Shown here: positions 7,694 through 17,486 of the stretch, one piece after another
How positions within the stretch are numbered: position 1 is the first letter of the stretch
How the letters are laid out: every line of letters begins with the position of its first letter
NCBI RefSeq assembly: GCF_000733775.1
Contig: NZ_JPOE01000002.1
Coordinates: forward strand, 682,001 to 746,000
Source: Thiomonas sp. FB-Cd
GTDB lineage: Bacteria > Pseudomonadota > Gammaproteobacteria > Burkholderiales > Burkholderiaceae_C
Length of the DNA stretch: 64,000 nt
Direction of reading: 5' to 3'
Position numbers and translations under genes: made by a program
The notes under the pieces: model-generated
What the model was told of the DNA's origin: nothing
The model's database searches: none
The model's input: only the letters and a program-made list of their open reading frames with translations

Positions 7694-10600
7694 ATGTCGG
7701 CACAATCGGATGAGGCGCCCATCCCGGGCGGATTGAGCGACGCGCAAGTCGCCGAGCGGATTGCGCGCGGGCAAGTCAACCGCACGCGCTCGCGGCCCAG
7801 TCGAACGCTGCGGCAGATCGTCGCCGTGCATGTGTACACCCGCTTCAACGCTCTGCTGGGTGCGCTGTGGTTGCTGGTCATCGCGGTGGGAACCTGGAAG
7901 GACGCCCTGTTCGGCGGGGTCATCGTGGCCAACGCCGCCATCGGCATCGCGCAGGAACTGCGCGCCAAGCGCACCCTGGATCGCCTGGCCCTGCAGTCGG
8001 CGGCGCGCGCTCGCGTGTTGCGCGCCGGCGCCATGGTCGATCTTGCTCCCGAGGACATCGTGCAGGACGACCTGCTCGAACTGGGCGCGGGGGATCCGGT
8101 TCCCGTCGACTGCGCGGTGCTCGACGCCACGGATCTGGAGCTCGACGAATCGCCGCTCAGCGGCGAAGCGCATGCGGTGTCCCACCGCGCCGGCGACACG
8201 CTGCGCTCGGGCAGCCTGGTGGTTGGCGGGCGCGCCCGTTGTCGTGCCACCGCGGTGGGCGAGGCGGCATGGATCCAGGGCCTGCAGCGGCAGGCGAGGC
8301 GTTTCAGCCTCGCCCATTCCGAGTTGCGCGCGGGAATCGACCGCATCCTGCGCGTCGTGGGCTGGGCGCTGTTGCCCACCGCCACCTTGCTGTTCGTCAC
8401 CCAGTTCACGCTCGGACTGCCCGCCGGCGCGGCGCTGTTGTACGGGGCGGCCGGGGTGGTCGCCATGGTGCCCCAGGGGCTGGTGCTGCTGACCAGCCTG
8501 GCGCTGGCGGTGGGGGCGGTGCGGCTGTCGCGTCGCCGCGCGCTGGTGCAGGACCTGGCCGCCACCGAGGCGCTGGCCCGGGTGGACGTGATCTGCCTGG
8601 ACAAGACCGGCACCTTGACCGAGCGCGACTTGCGCGTGGCCCGCATCCAGATGCTCGCCCAGGAGCCATCGGCCTTGACCGCGCTGGCCGCATTGGCCGC
8701 TGCCGAGCCGCGGCCGAATACCACGCTGCAGGCCATCGCCCAGCGCTGGCCCGGGCAACCCGGCGGGCCGGCGGTGGTGCGCAGTGTCGCGTTCTCCTCG
8801 GCACGCAAATGGAGCGGCGGCGTGCTCGAAGGGCTCGGCACCTGGCTGCTTGGCGCTCCCGACGTGTTGCTGGCGAAGCACGGGTCGGTCGATTCGGTTC
8901 ATCCCGCCCTGGCTCAAACGGCCCAATGGGCATCGGAGGGCTTTCGGGTGCTCTTGCTCGCGCGCGCTGCAGGTGAACCGGACGCGAGCCATCCGCCCAT
9001 GGAGGTCCGGCCGGTGGCGCTGATCCTTCTGTCCGAACAGATCCGCCCCGACGCTCGATCGACGCTGGACGACCTTGCCGGACAAGGTGTCGCGGTACGG
9101 CTGATCTCCGGAGATCATCCGGCAACGGTCGGCGGCGTCGCACGCGAGCTGGGCATCGGCGACGCCTCCCAGGTCGTCGACGCTTTCGGGCTCAGTGACG
9201 CCGAGCTTGTCGCGCGGGTGTCTGCGCGCAGCGTGTTCGCGCGCACCTCGCCACGGCAGAAGGAGTTGATCGTCGGCGCCCTGCAGTCCGCGGGCCACGC
9301 GGTGGCCATGGTCGGCGACGGGGTCAACGACATCCCCGCGCTCAAGCGCGCCGACGTCGGCGTGGCCATGGGCGCGGGCACCGCCGCGTCGCGCGCCGTG
9401 GCGCAACTGGTGCTGCTGGACAACCGCTTTGCCAGCATGCCGGCGGTGATGGCCGAGGGTCGCCGGGTGGTGGGCAACATCGAACGCGTGGCCGTGCTGT
9501 TCCTGACCAAGAGCGTCTACGCCATGCTGCTGGCGCTTGCGGTGGGAGTGGCCGGAGTGGCCTTTCCCTTCCTGCCCAGGAATATCTCCCTGGTCGACGC
9601 GCTGACCCTGGGCGTACCCGCGTTCCTGCTTTCGCTGGAGCCCAACGGGCAGCGTCTGCGCCCGGGCTTTGTCGAGCGGGTGCTGCGATTCGCGATTCCA
9701 GCCGGGCTGTTCGTGGCCGCCGCGGCCTTCGCGGCCTTCGCCCTGGTGCGCGTGCAGGGCGGGGGGGCTCTGCCACAAGCGCGCAGCGCGGCCACGCTGG
9801 TGCTGTTCGCGACCGCGCTGTGGGTGCTGGCACTGGCGGCAGCGCCCTTGCATGCCCGACGGGCATGGCTGGTCGTCGCCATGGTCTTGTCGTTCCTGCC
9901 GACGCTGCTGGTGCCCCAGCTTCGGGAGTTCTTTGCGCTGCGCAGCCTGTCGAACACCGCATGGCTGCAATGCGCGGCGATCGCCGCAGCCGCGATGATT
10001 GCGTTGCATTGGAGCCGCGCCGTCGCGCTGGCCGTGCCCGAGGGCCGCGCACGCAACCGCCGCTGGGGTCGGCATGAACTGTCGCGCTGGCTCATCGGCG
10101 CCGACAGCCCGAAGGTGTTCCTCGCGGTATCGGCGCTGCTGGTGATCGGCGGTGCCTGGTTGTTCTTCGGCGTGCTGGAGGATGTGGTCAGCCATGATCC
10201 CCTGGTGCTGGTGGATGTGCAGGTCTTCCACCTTGCGCAGGCGCTGCGCGGCCCGACCACGGATCACCTGATGGTGGGCATCACCGAACTCGGCGACGCC
10301 GCCGTGCTGCTACCGTTGATCGTGGCCGCGCTCGCCTGGTTCGTCGCGCGCAGGCTGTGGCTGAGCGCGGCTTACTGGGTGGGCGCGGTCGGCGTGACCC
10401 AACTCCTGGCCCAGGTCATCAAGCTGGCGCTGCACAGGCCACGGCCGATGCCGCTGTACGCGGGCGCCCAGGCGTTTTCCTTTCCCAGCGACCACGCCGT
10501 CATGAGCGCCGTGGTGTACGGACTGCTGGCCTGGCTGCTGCTGCGGCGGGCCTCCCCGCATTGGCAGCGCGTGGGCGGTGCCGCAGCCATGGCGCTGATC

Positions 10601-10879
10601 CTGCTGATCGGGTTGTCGAGGGTCTATCTGGGAGCGCACTGGCTTTCTGACGTGCTGGGTGGCCTGGCCTTCGGGGTCGCCTGGGTCGCCCTGGTGGCGA
10701 TGGCCTACACCTACCATTGCCGCGAGCGATTGCAGGAACGCTGGCTGGCGATACTGCTGCTCGGAGTTTTCCTGGTGGCGGCCATCGCGCATGGGTTGCT
10801 GGACCATCGCCGGGATATGCAGCGTTATGCTGCAAGCGCTGCGCCTGTCGCCCGCCCGCTACTACAGCCCCCGACTTGA
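7694..10879 (+). CDS. P-type ATPase fused to C-terminal PAP2 phosphatase domain (copy A)
   Basis: 1061 residues, about 250 longer than a usual CtpE-like cation ATPase. The N-terminal two thirds is a P-type ATPase: actuator motif SGE at 156-158 (canonical TGE), membrane motif VPQGL at about 259-263, phosphorylation site DKTGT at D303, and hinge GDGVNDIPAL from 541. Overall it resembles mycobacterial CtpE, a calcium-linked ATPase, though PEGL is changed to PQGL. From about residue 820 a complete PAP2 domain follows: KLALHRPRP at 910, PSDH at 931, SRVYLGAHWLSD at 975. No stop or frameshift separates the parts. ATG 7694 has GAGAG 8 nt upstream; an in-frame start at 7667 is possible. A homologous fusion lies at 29806. 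Transported ion unknown. Confidence 0.9.
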   Translation: MSAQSDEAPIPGGLSDAQVAERIARGQVNRTRSRPSRTLRQIVAVHVYTRFNALLGALWLLVIAVGTWKDALFGGVIVANAAIGIAQELRAKRTLDRLALQSAARARVLRAGAMVDLAPEDIVQDDLLELGAGDPVPVDCAVLDATDLELDESPLSGEAHAVSHRAGDTLRSGSLVVGGRARCRATAVGEAAWIQGLQRQARRFSLAHSELRAGIDRILRVVGWALLPTATLLFVTQFTLGLPAGAALLYGAAGVVAMVPQGLVLLTSLALAVGAVRLSRRRALVQDLAATEALARVDVICLDKTGTLTERDLRVARIQMLAQEPSALTALAALAAAEPRPNTTLQAIAQRWPGQPGGPAVVRSVAFSSARKWSGGVLEGLGTWLLGAPDVLLAKHGSVDSVHPALAQTAQWASEGFRVLLLARAAGEPDASHPPMEVRPVALILLSEQIRPDARSTLDDLAGQGVAVRLISGDHPATVGGVARELGIGDASQVVDAFGLSDAELVARVSARSVFARTSPRQKELIVGALQSAGHAVAMVGDGVNDIPALKRADVGVAMGAGTAASRAVAQLVLLDNRFASMPAVMAEGRRVVGNIERVAVLFLTKSVYAMLLALAVGVAGVAFPFLPRNISLVDALTLGVPAFLLSLEPNGQRLRPGFVERVLRFAIPAGLFVAAAAFAAFALVRVQGGGALPQARSAATLVLFATALWVLALAAAPLHARRAWLVVAMVLSFLPTLLVPQLREFFALRSLSNTAWLQCAAIAAAAMIALHWSRAVALAVPEGRARNRRWGRHELSRWLIGADSPKVFLAVSALLVIGGAWLFFGVLEDVVSHDPLVLVDVQVFHLAQALRGPTTDHLMVGITELGDAAVLLPLIVAALAWFVARRLWLSAAYWVGAVGVTQLLAQVIKLALHRPRPMPLYAGAQAFSFPSDHAVMSAVVYGLLAWLLLRRASPHWQRVGGAAAMALILLIGLSRVYLGAHWLSDVLGGLAFGVAWVALVAMAYTYHCRERLQERWLAILLLGVFLVAAIAHGLLDHRRDMQRYAASAAPVARPLLQPPT

Positions 10880-11087
10880 GGCAGCTACGCACCATGCACG
10901 AGACAATCCCGCAATGGGCCGAGGGATAGCAGCGCGGCGGCTGGCAGCTAGCCGAGCAGGCCAGCTGGGGCTCGGCGGCCGAAGAACGTGAGCCGGCCAG
11001 GCGCGGTCAGGAGAGGTAGTGGGGATACCGGCATTGCAAATACCGCCGCACCCGGATGCCACGCATTGGCCAGATGCCGTTAGAGGC

Positions 11088-12452
11088 CTAGCGGGACGCG
11101 GTCGGGCTGAACACGCCGCTTCCGGTCAGCAGCTGCAGCGCCACCGTTTGCTGGGCGGTCTGCTGCTCATTGGCAAGCAGCGCCAGTCGCTGGTCGAGCC
11201 AGGCGCGGCGCTGCGCCTGCGCCTGCGGCAACGTCATGTCGCCCCGACGCAGAGCAGCATCGGCGGCAAGCGCAGCTGAGCGAAGCGGCGCCAGCGCTGA
11301 TCGCAAGTCCCTCCGCTGGCTGCGCAGCAGGCGAAGGTCCACCAGCAATTGGGCGACCTGTTCGTGGGTCTGCTTCAGGCGCAGCACATATTCATCGTAG
11401 AGCTTGGCTCGGGTCGCCCGTTGCACGGCGATGGCGCCGCGGCTCCCGTTGAGCAGCGGCAGGTTCAGGGTGACACCGAAGCCCAGCGTGTTCACGTCCG
11501 AAGTATCGCGCGCGCGGGAGATGCCGACGCTCACCGACGGAAACTGTGACAGCACGGCCTCCCGCAGGCGCTGCTCCTGGCTCGCATAGCCCGCGCGCAA
11601 GGCCAGCAGGTCGGGTCGGATGGCAGCGAGCCGCGGCAGGTTGCTCGCTGCGTCGGCGACCGCGGCAGGCTCGTACTGCGGCAGCCCGGCCAGGCGCAGC
11701 GGCGTGCCGGGGCGCAATCCCAGCAACGCGTCGAGCGCGCCCAGCGCCGACGCCTGCTGGCGCGCGTCGGCGCCGAGCCGGCCGCGCAGCGACTGCAGCT
11801 CGACCAGGTCGGCGTCCGCGGTGGTGCGCGGCTCGATTCCTGCGGCCTGCGCCGCACGATCGCGCCGTAGCCTCCGAGCCGCGGCGCTGAGCTGTTCGCG
11901 CAGCAATGCGTCGCGCTCGCGCAAGCCCGCCAACTCGACGGAGTCGCGCTCGGCCGCCGCCGCGGTCTGCCACTCCTGCCACAGCAGCTGCAAGTCGACC
12001 TGGCGCAGGTGGGCACGCCCAGCGGCCACCGCGGCACCACGCGTGATCAGGCTGCCGAGATCGAACTGCAACCCGAGCTTGTAGGCCGTGCTGGTGGCTC
12101 CGCCACCGCTGCCTTGCGGGACTTCGCGCGATGCGCTGAAGGTGGGATCCGGCAGGAGGCCTGCAGCGAAGGCCTGCGCCTGCGCCACGCCCAGGCGGGC
12201 CCGAGCGGCTTGCAAGCGCGGATCGTTGAGCACCGCCAGCGCAGCGACTCCCTGCAGGGTCAGCGGCGCGTCGGGGTCGATGGACTGCGAGGCCAGCGCC
12301 GGAAGCGCGATGCGCCGCGCGTCCACGCGAAGCCGTACGGGCTGCTGCCAGCTCACCGCGTCGGGCAGGGGTCGGGGTGCGTAGCCGGCGCAGGCGGCAA
12401 GGCCCGCGCACAGCGCCACGGCGAGGGCGGCACGCAGGGGACGCCGGCTCAT
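11088..12452 (-). CDS. Outer-membrane efflux lipoprotein, TolC/CusC-like (module A)
   Basis: 454-residue outer-membrane factor of a tripartite efflux pump. A lipoprotein signal ends in the lipobox LAACAGY, so it should be acylated and anchored in the outer membrane. The rest has the two long coiled-coil OEP repeats: first half ALAVLNDPRLQAARARLGVA, second half around LLALRAGYASQEQRLREAVL, with the inner strand SVGISRARDTSDVNTLGFGV. The start at 12452 overlaps the RND stop by ATGA, so the genes are translationally coupled. It is convergent with the ATPase-PAP2 gene. The relative at 33252 has 458 residues. Confidence 0.88.
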   Translation of the reverse strand: MSRRPLRAALAVALCAGLAACAGYAPRPLPDAVSWQQPVRLRVDARRIALPALASQSIDPDAPLTLQGVAALAVLNDPRLQAARARLGVAQAQAFAAGLLPDPTFSASREVPQGSGGGATSTAYKLGLQFDLGSLITRGAAVAAGRAHLRQVDLQLLWQEWQTAAAAERDSVELAGLRERDALLREQLSAAARRLRRDRAAQAAGIEPRTTADADLVELQSLRGRLGADARQQASALGALDALLGLRPGTPLRLAGLPQYEPAAVADAASNLPRLAAIRPDLLALRAGYASQEQRLREAVLSQFPSVSVGISRARDTSDVNTLGFGVTLNLPLLNGSRGAIAVQRATRAKLYDEYVLRLKQTHEQVAQLLVDLRLLRSQRRDLRSALAPLRSAALAADAALRRGDMTLPQAQAQRRAWLDQRLALLANEQQTAQQTVALQLLTGSGVFSPTASR

Positions 12453-15400
12453 GCCGAAACCCCGGGCGAGGCCTGCCGCGCCAGCTGCTTGCGGCGCCAG
12501 TGCAGATACAGCGCCGGGATCAGGTTGGTCGAGCGCAGCGCGCTCCACAGCAGGCCGCCCAGGATCACCACCGCCAGGCCCTGCTCGGGTGCTGCGCCCT
12601 CACCTAGACCCAGCGCGGTCGGCAGCATGCCGAGCATCGCGGTGACCGCGGTCAGCACGATGGGCCGGAAGCGCACCTGGATGGCCTCGCGCACCGCTTG
12701 CTCCAGTGGCATGCCGGCGTTCTCGTTGGCGCGTGCGCGGTCGAGCAGCACGATGGAGTGACGCAGGCCGATGCCCACCAGAGTCAAGAACCCGATCATG
12801 CCAGTGGCGTTGAGCCCGACGCCGCTGAGCACCAGCGCCACCGTGCCGCCAGTCAATGCCAGCGGGATCTCCAGCAGCAAGATCCCGGGAATCAGCAGCC
12901 CGTCGAACTGCAGCAGCAGGATGCCCACCATGATGGCGAAAGCGGCCAGGGTCGCCACCAGCAGGCCGAGCGCGGCTCGCTCGAGCTCGGCGACGAGCCC
13001 GCCGAAGGCGATGCGGTAGCCGGCTGGAAGCTTCAGGCCGCGTAACGCCTTGCGCGCCTGTGCCTCGGTACTGCCCAGCGGCCCCGTGGGCGTGGCCAGG
13101 ATGTCCAGCGCGCGCGCACCCGCGATGTGCCGGATCTGGTTGGGCGTCGGCTCGAGCTGCAGACGCGCCAGCTGACCCAGTGGCGTCCACGCGCTCTCAC
13201 CGGTGCGGATGGGCAGCGCCGCAAGCTGGCCGAGCGTGCGCCGCGGGGCATCGGCCAGGCGTATGTACAGCGGAAGCGGCACGTTGCCGTCGGGCACGCG
13301 GCTGATGACCTTACCTCCGATGAGGGGATCGATCTGCCGGTACAGAGAGCGCGGAGTTAACCCATGCACGGCCAGCGCCGCTGCCGAGGGCTCGATGCTC
13401 AGCTGAGTGACTGGGTAGCCGTCGTTGTCGAACACGTCCGCCAGCGCCGGAACCCGGCGCAGGCGCGCAGTGATCTGTTCCGCAATGGTGCGCAGCTCGG
13501 GCACGCGGGCGCCGAACACGTGGATCACGAAGGGCTGCGGCAGGCCCGACAGGCTCTCGCCCAGGCGCTCGATGGTCGGTGTATCCACCGCCAGCTGCAC
13601 CCCCGGCAGCGCGGACTCGCGCTGGATGCGCTGCCCGATGGCGTCGAGCGCGTTGACGCTCACTCCAGGCTTGAGCGCCACCTGGATCTCGCCGGCGTAG
13701 GCAGGCTCGGTGTAGGTAGTCGATGCCGAGGATCCGATGCGCGCGTAGACATGCGCCACCGCGGGGTCGCGCAGCAGGCGCTGTGAGATGTGACGCACTG
13801 CCGCGCGGGTATCCAGCAGCGAGGCCCCGGGTGGCAGCGTGAAGGACTCCAGCAGTGCGCCTTCGTTGGGCAGCGGCAGGAAGTTGATCGGCACCAGCAC
13901 CAGGCCAACCAGGCTGAGCAGCAGCACGGCGAAGGTCAGCGCCAGGCTGGTGCGCGGGGCGCGGGCGACCCAGTCGAACAGGTGTTCGTTGCCTCGCTGC
14001 ATCCACTCCATAAGGCGCCGGCCGCTGCCCGCCCCGCCCCCGGCGCGCGCGCCGAGAAAGCCCAGCCCCAGCGGAATCAGGGTCAGCGACACCAGCAGCG
14101 AGGCCAGCAATGCCAGAATCATCGCCAGCGAGAAGGGGATGAAAAACAGCCCCACGATGCCCCGACGAAGAGCAGGGGCACGTAGATGGCGACATTCGTC
14201 AGCGTGCCGGTGATGTCGGGCACCACGATGCCGCGCAGCCCAGCCCACACGCCCTGCCAGTGCGCATCGCCTGCTTCCCAGCGGTGGTGGATGCTCTCCA
14301 GCACGATGATCGCGTCGTCGGCCAGCAAGCCGACCGCCACCGTCAAGGCCCCGAAGGTCATCAGGTTCAGGCTTTGACCGAAGGCATGCAGTGCGGCGAT
14401 GGCGATGGCCAGCGACAATGGAATGCTCAGGGCCAGCACGAACACGCCCCGACCGGCGCCCAGCACCCAAAACAGCATCGCCACGGCCAGAAGCGCGCCA
14501 ATCAGCAGGTTGCGGCCGAGATCCGTGCCGACGATGCCCACCAGGTGCCCCTGGTCGTAGGTGCGGACCCAGCGGACGCCCGGCGGCAGCTCGTGCACGC
14601 TTCGCTGCAGCGCAGCCTGCACTGCGCGCGTCACCACACGCGTGGAAGCTCCCGGCTGCTTGATGACGGTGACGGCTACGCTGGGTTGGCCGTCCAGGCT
14701 GACCGCGTTGTGCGTGGGCATGGCCGCGCGCTCGACGCGCGCCAGCGCGCGCAGTGGAATCGGGCTGCGCGGCGTAGCCACGGTCACGGCCTCGAGTTGC
14801 GCGATGTGCACCGGCAGCTTGCGCGCCTCGATCAGCACGTCGTTGTGACCCAGCGTCAGGTAGCCGGCCGGCGCGAGCAGCACCTGCTCCTTCACCGCCC
14901 GCTCGATGGCCTCGACGCCAATGTCGTAGCGGCGCATCGCGCCGAGCTCGGGCTGAATCCACAGCGCCTCTTCGCCGGCGCCGTACACGTGCACGAACTG
15001 CACACCGGGGATCGCGCGCAGCGCCGGCGCGATTTCCGCCTGCACCAGACGCTGCACCCGGGCCGGTGCGATGCCGGCGGGAATGTGTGCGGTGTAGTCG
15101 GCGACCTCGTTGATGGCATTGCCCATGATCTGCGCCACCGGATGCGCCTGCGACGGCAGGCGCGCGCGTGCGCGGTCGATGGCGCTGTTGACGGCCAGCA
15201 GGTCCGCCTGGGCCTGGCTGCCCTGGCGAAACCGCACATCGATCTCGACCGTGCCGTTGCCCATCACCGAGCGCACGCTGCGCAGGCCGGTGAGGGTCAG
15301 GATCTGGCCCTCCAGCGGCTGCACCACCAGGTGCTCGAGCTCAGTGGCGGTGGTGCCGGGCAGATGCGCGGTGACGCTGATCTGCGGGAAATCGAAGCTG

Positions 15401-15522
15401 GGCAGCACTTCCACTGGCGTATGCACGAAGGCGTCGATGGCCCAGGCCAGAACCACGCCGAGCACCAGCAGCCACAGCACCCTGCGCCGCAACAGGCGCG
15501 GTACGGACAAATCGGATGCCAT
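12449..15522 (-). pseudogene. RND efflux transporter, one-base frameshift (module A)
   Basis: Inner-membrane proton-driven pump. The N-terminal half from ATG 15522 (MASDLSVPRLLRRRVLWLLV) has the first helix, porter domains and TM4 with the proton-relay acidic pair in GLLADDAIIVLESIH. The frame breaks at 14160-14163, where four C replace an expected five. The other frame resumes IVGLFFIPFSLAMILALLAS and runs to SPGVSA at 12449. Adding one base gives 1024 residues; the copy at 34625-38811 minus its IS gives 1023, supporting the correction. GLLADDA is more like drug-type than CzcA-type RND pumps, yet the pump lacks close resemblance to AcrB, so the substrate is open. Confidence 0.88.
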
Positions 15523-15528
15523 CGTTCT

Positions 15529-16602
15529 TCAGTCCGGCGGCGTGTAGTGGCTGGCAATGCCGCGGTGGTAGTCGAGCAGGGCGTCGGTGACTACCACTTG
15601 CTGTCCGGCCGACAGGCCGGAGGCGATCGCGGTCCACCATCCTTGCGCCGGCCCGGGAACGACCTGCCGCGGCTGCTCGCCCGCTGGCGTGTGCACCAAT
15701 ACCCACCAGCGCCCCCGGTCGAGGATCAGCGCTTGCGTGGGTACCAGCACCATGCGCTGCGCCGGGCCCTCGAGTACCAACGATCCCCACTGCCCATTGA
15801 TCCACCAGGCCGGTGGCTTTGGGGTGGTCGGCAACACCCCGATGCGCGTGCCGCCGTCGGCAGCCAAAGCGGGCGAGATCGCCGCGACCCTGACGGCGAC
15901 CGCAGCCCCCTCTCCCGAGGGCTTGAACAGCCCCGTCATGCCGACGTGCAGGCGCTGCGCATCGGTGCCGTACACCGCTGCGCGAACCCACAGCCTGCCG
16001 GCAGGCTGCAGCGTCGCGATGGCCTGGCCGGCGCCGAGCTGCTCGCCGTCCGCGGCCTGCACCGAGAGAATGCTTCCTGACGTAGGCGCGCGGACGGTCT
16101 GCAGGCTGCGCGCCTCCTGCAGCGCGGCCTCCGCGGTTCGCACCGCGGCGTGCGCCGACGCCTGGTTTGCCCGCGCCGCATCCAGCGCTTGCTGAGTGGA
16201 GAGCTGGGCGTCAAACTGGCGCAGCTCGATGGCCAGGGCGTTCCCGGCCGCCGACTCGCGTGCCCGGGCGGCCAGCAGTTGCTGCTCCCGTGCCACGAGC
16301 AGCGCGCGCATGCGAGGCCCGGCGATGCGCGCCAGGACTTCTCCGGCCTTGACCGCACTGCCAGCAACGATGCGCAAGCCACCCAGCGTGCCAGCGTCGG
16401 CCGCGCGCAACTGTACCGTGGCAATCGGCTTGACCTGGCCGTAGGCCTGCAGCGTCTGTGGCACCGACTGCTGTTGCGCAGCGACGTAGGGCTCGGCGCC
16501 CGCCCAGGCATGAACTGAAACCCCCGCGAGCACCAGCGCGGCCGCAAGCGCCGACACCGAGCGCAGGCCTCGCGAAGGGCGCTTGTGCATCAGACGTTCC
16601 AT
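15529..16602 (-). CDS. RND membrane fusion protein, HlyD/CusB type (module A)
   Basis: Periplasmic adaptor of 357 residues linking the RND pump to the outer-membrane factor. A signal peptide (SALAAALVLAGVSVHAWAGA) is followed by a lipoyl half (GTLGGLRIVAGSAVKAGEVL), an alpha-helical hairpin rich in Ala, Gln and Arg, the second lipoyl half (VRAPTSGSILSVQAADGEQL), then beta-barrel and membrane-proximal domains. ATG 16602 (MERLMHKRP) aligns with the start of the module B adaptor at 39903; ATG 16590 is an alternative. The start overlaps the M56 gene stop, and the stop lies 6 bp before the RND start, so the genes are coupled. Confidence 0.87.
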   Translation of the reverse strand: MERLMHKRPSRGLRSVSALAAALVLAGVSVHAWAGAEPYVAAQQQSVPQTLQAYGQVKPIATVQLRAADAGTLGGLRIVAGSAVKAGEVLARIAGPRMRALLVAREQQLLAARARESAAGNALAIELRQFDAQLSTQQALDAARANQASAHAAVRTAEAALQEARSLQTVRAPTSGSILSVQAADGEQLGAGQAIATLQPAGRLWVRAAVYGTDAQRLHVGMTGLFKPSGEGAAVAVRVAAISPALAADGGTRIGVLPTTPKPPAWWINGQWGSLVLEGPAQRMVLVPTQALILDRGRWWVLVHTPAGEQPRQVVPGPAQGWWTAIASGLSAGQQVVVTDALLDYHRGIASHYTPPD

Positions 16603-17486
16603 GTCCACAACAGGAAAGGATGAAGAATATCGTTGCCATATGCGGCGCCCCACGCGAGCGCGGCGCCCAGCAACACAAACGCCAGCATCAGGGCAGCGGC
16701 GGCCCGCCACGCCGACAGCTCATACGGTTGGTGGAAGTCGGGCATCGGCGCCAGCAGTCGGTCCACTCGCACGACCAGCGCGCGTGCATCACCCAACAAG
16801 CCAGCTTGGGCGCCAAACACAAACTCCCCACGCGTTGCACGAGGTGTACTGCGCGCGTGGCGAGCGGTGGCTACGACCGCCGCGGCGAGATTGGTGCCGG
16901 AGGCTCCGCGATTGCGGGCCTCGTCATCACGGGCATGTTCGAGGAGCTCCAGCCAAGCCTGAAATCGCCTGTGCGCCCACGGCCAGGGCCATTGCAGGTC
17001 CGTGGCCAGCTGCGCCAACCAGATGCGCAAGGGATCTCGATGTCGGGCATGCGCCCGCTCGTGTTCCAGCGCGGCGTGCATCGGCCCGTCGTCCATCACT
17101 CGTGCAAGATAAGGGTCGAACACTACGCGCGGCTGCACGAGGCCGACAGTGCACACGGGCAGCTCCACCGGCCGACGCAGCAGCACCCAGATCGCGCGCA
17201 GCGCCGCACGCAGCGCGACAACTAGGAAAGGCAGACTGGCGCCGACGATCATGCCGTGATCGAAACGCGTCGTCACCGGGTCGGGCTCGCGCAGGGCCCA
17301 ACCGCACAGCCACACACCCACCACCAGCACCGGCAGCACCGGTAGCCACAGCCGTCGCCACGCCCTTCGCTCGGCCACGACGGGCGAAGCGTCAAGTGAC
17401 GCGCGCGATGGCAGCAGAGCCAGCGGTTGCATCACGAGACCACCGAACAGCATGACCAGCAGGGTCAACAGAGTCTCACGCCCCAT
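16590..17486 (-). CDS. M56-family membrane metallopeptidase, BlaR1-like without sensor domain (module A)
   Basis: 298-residue integral membrane zinc protease. The active site HERAH is at residues 142-146, and the downstream acidic cluster EHARDDEA probably supplies the third zinc ligand. There are about four membrane helices (near residues 5-25, 50-70, 85-110 and 255-280). In BlaR1/MecR1 a penicillin-binding sensor follows the last helix; here only ILHPFLLWTWNV remains. The protein therefore should cleave the BlaI-like repressor in response to a signal sensed elsewhere. ATG 17486 overlaps the blaI-like stop by 11 nt. The module B protein has exactly the same length. Confidence 0.85.
   Translation of the reverse strand: MGRETLLTLLVMLFGGLVMQPLALLPSRASLDASPVVAERRAWRRLWLPVLPVLVVGVWLCGWALREPDPVTTRFDHGMIVGASLPFLVVALRAALRAIWVLLRRPVELPVCTVGLVQPRVVFDPYLARVMDDGPMHAALEHERAHARHRDPLRIWLAQLATDLQWPWPWAHRRFQAWLELLEHARDDEARNRGASGTNLAAAVVATARHARSTPRATRGEFVFGAQAGLLGDARALVVRVDRLLAPMPDFHQPYELSAWRAAAALMLAFVLLGAALAWGAAYGNDILHPFLLWTWNV

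Noticed and set aside
7589..10267. 892-codon minus-strand frame opposite the ATPase
   Set aside because: Shadow of the ATPase-PAP2 gene; rich in His, Gln and Arg, no recognisable motif.
12449..15522. Confident assignment of the RND pumps as CusA/CzcA metal pumps
   Set aside because: TM4 reads GLLADDA, nearer to drug-type RND than to the CzcA-type motif; substrate left open.
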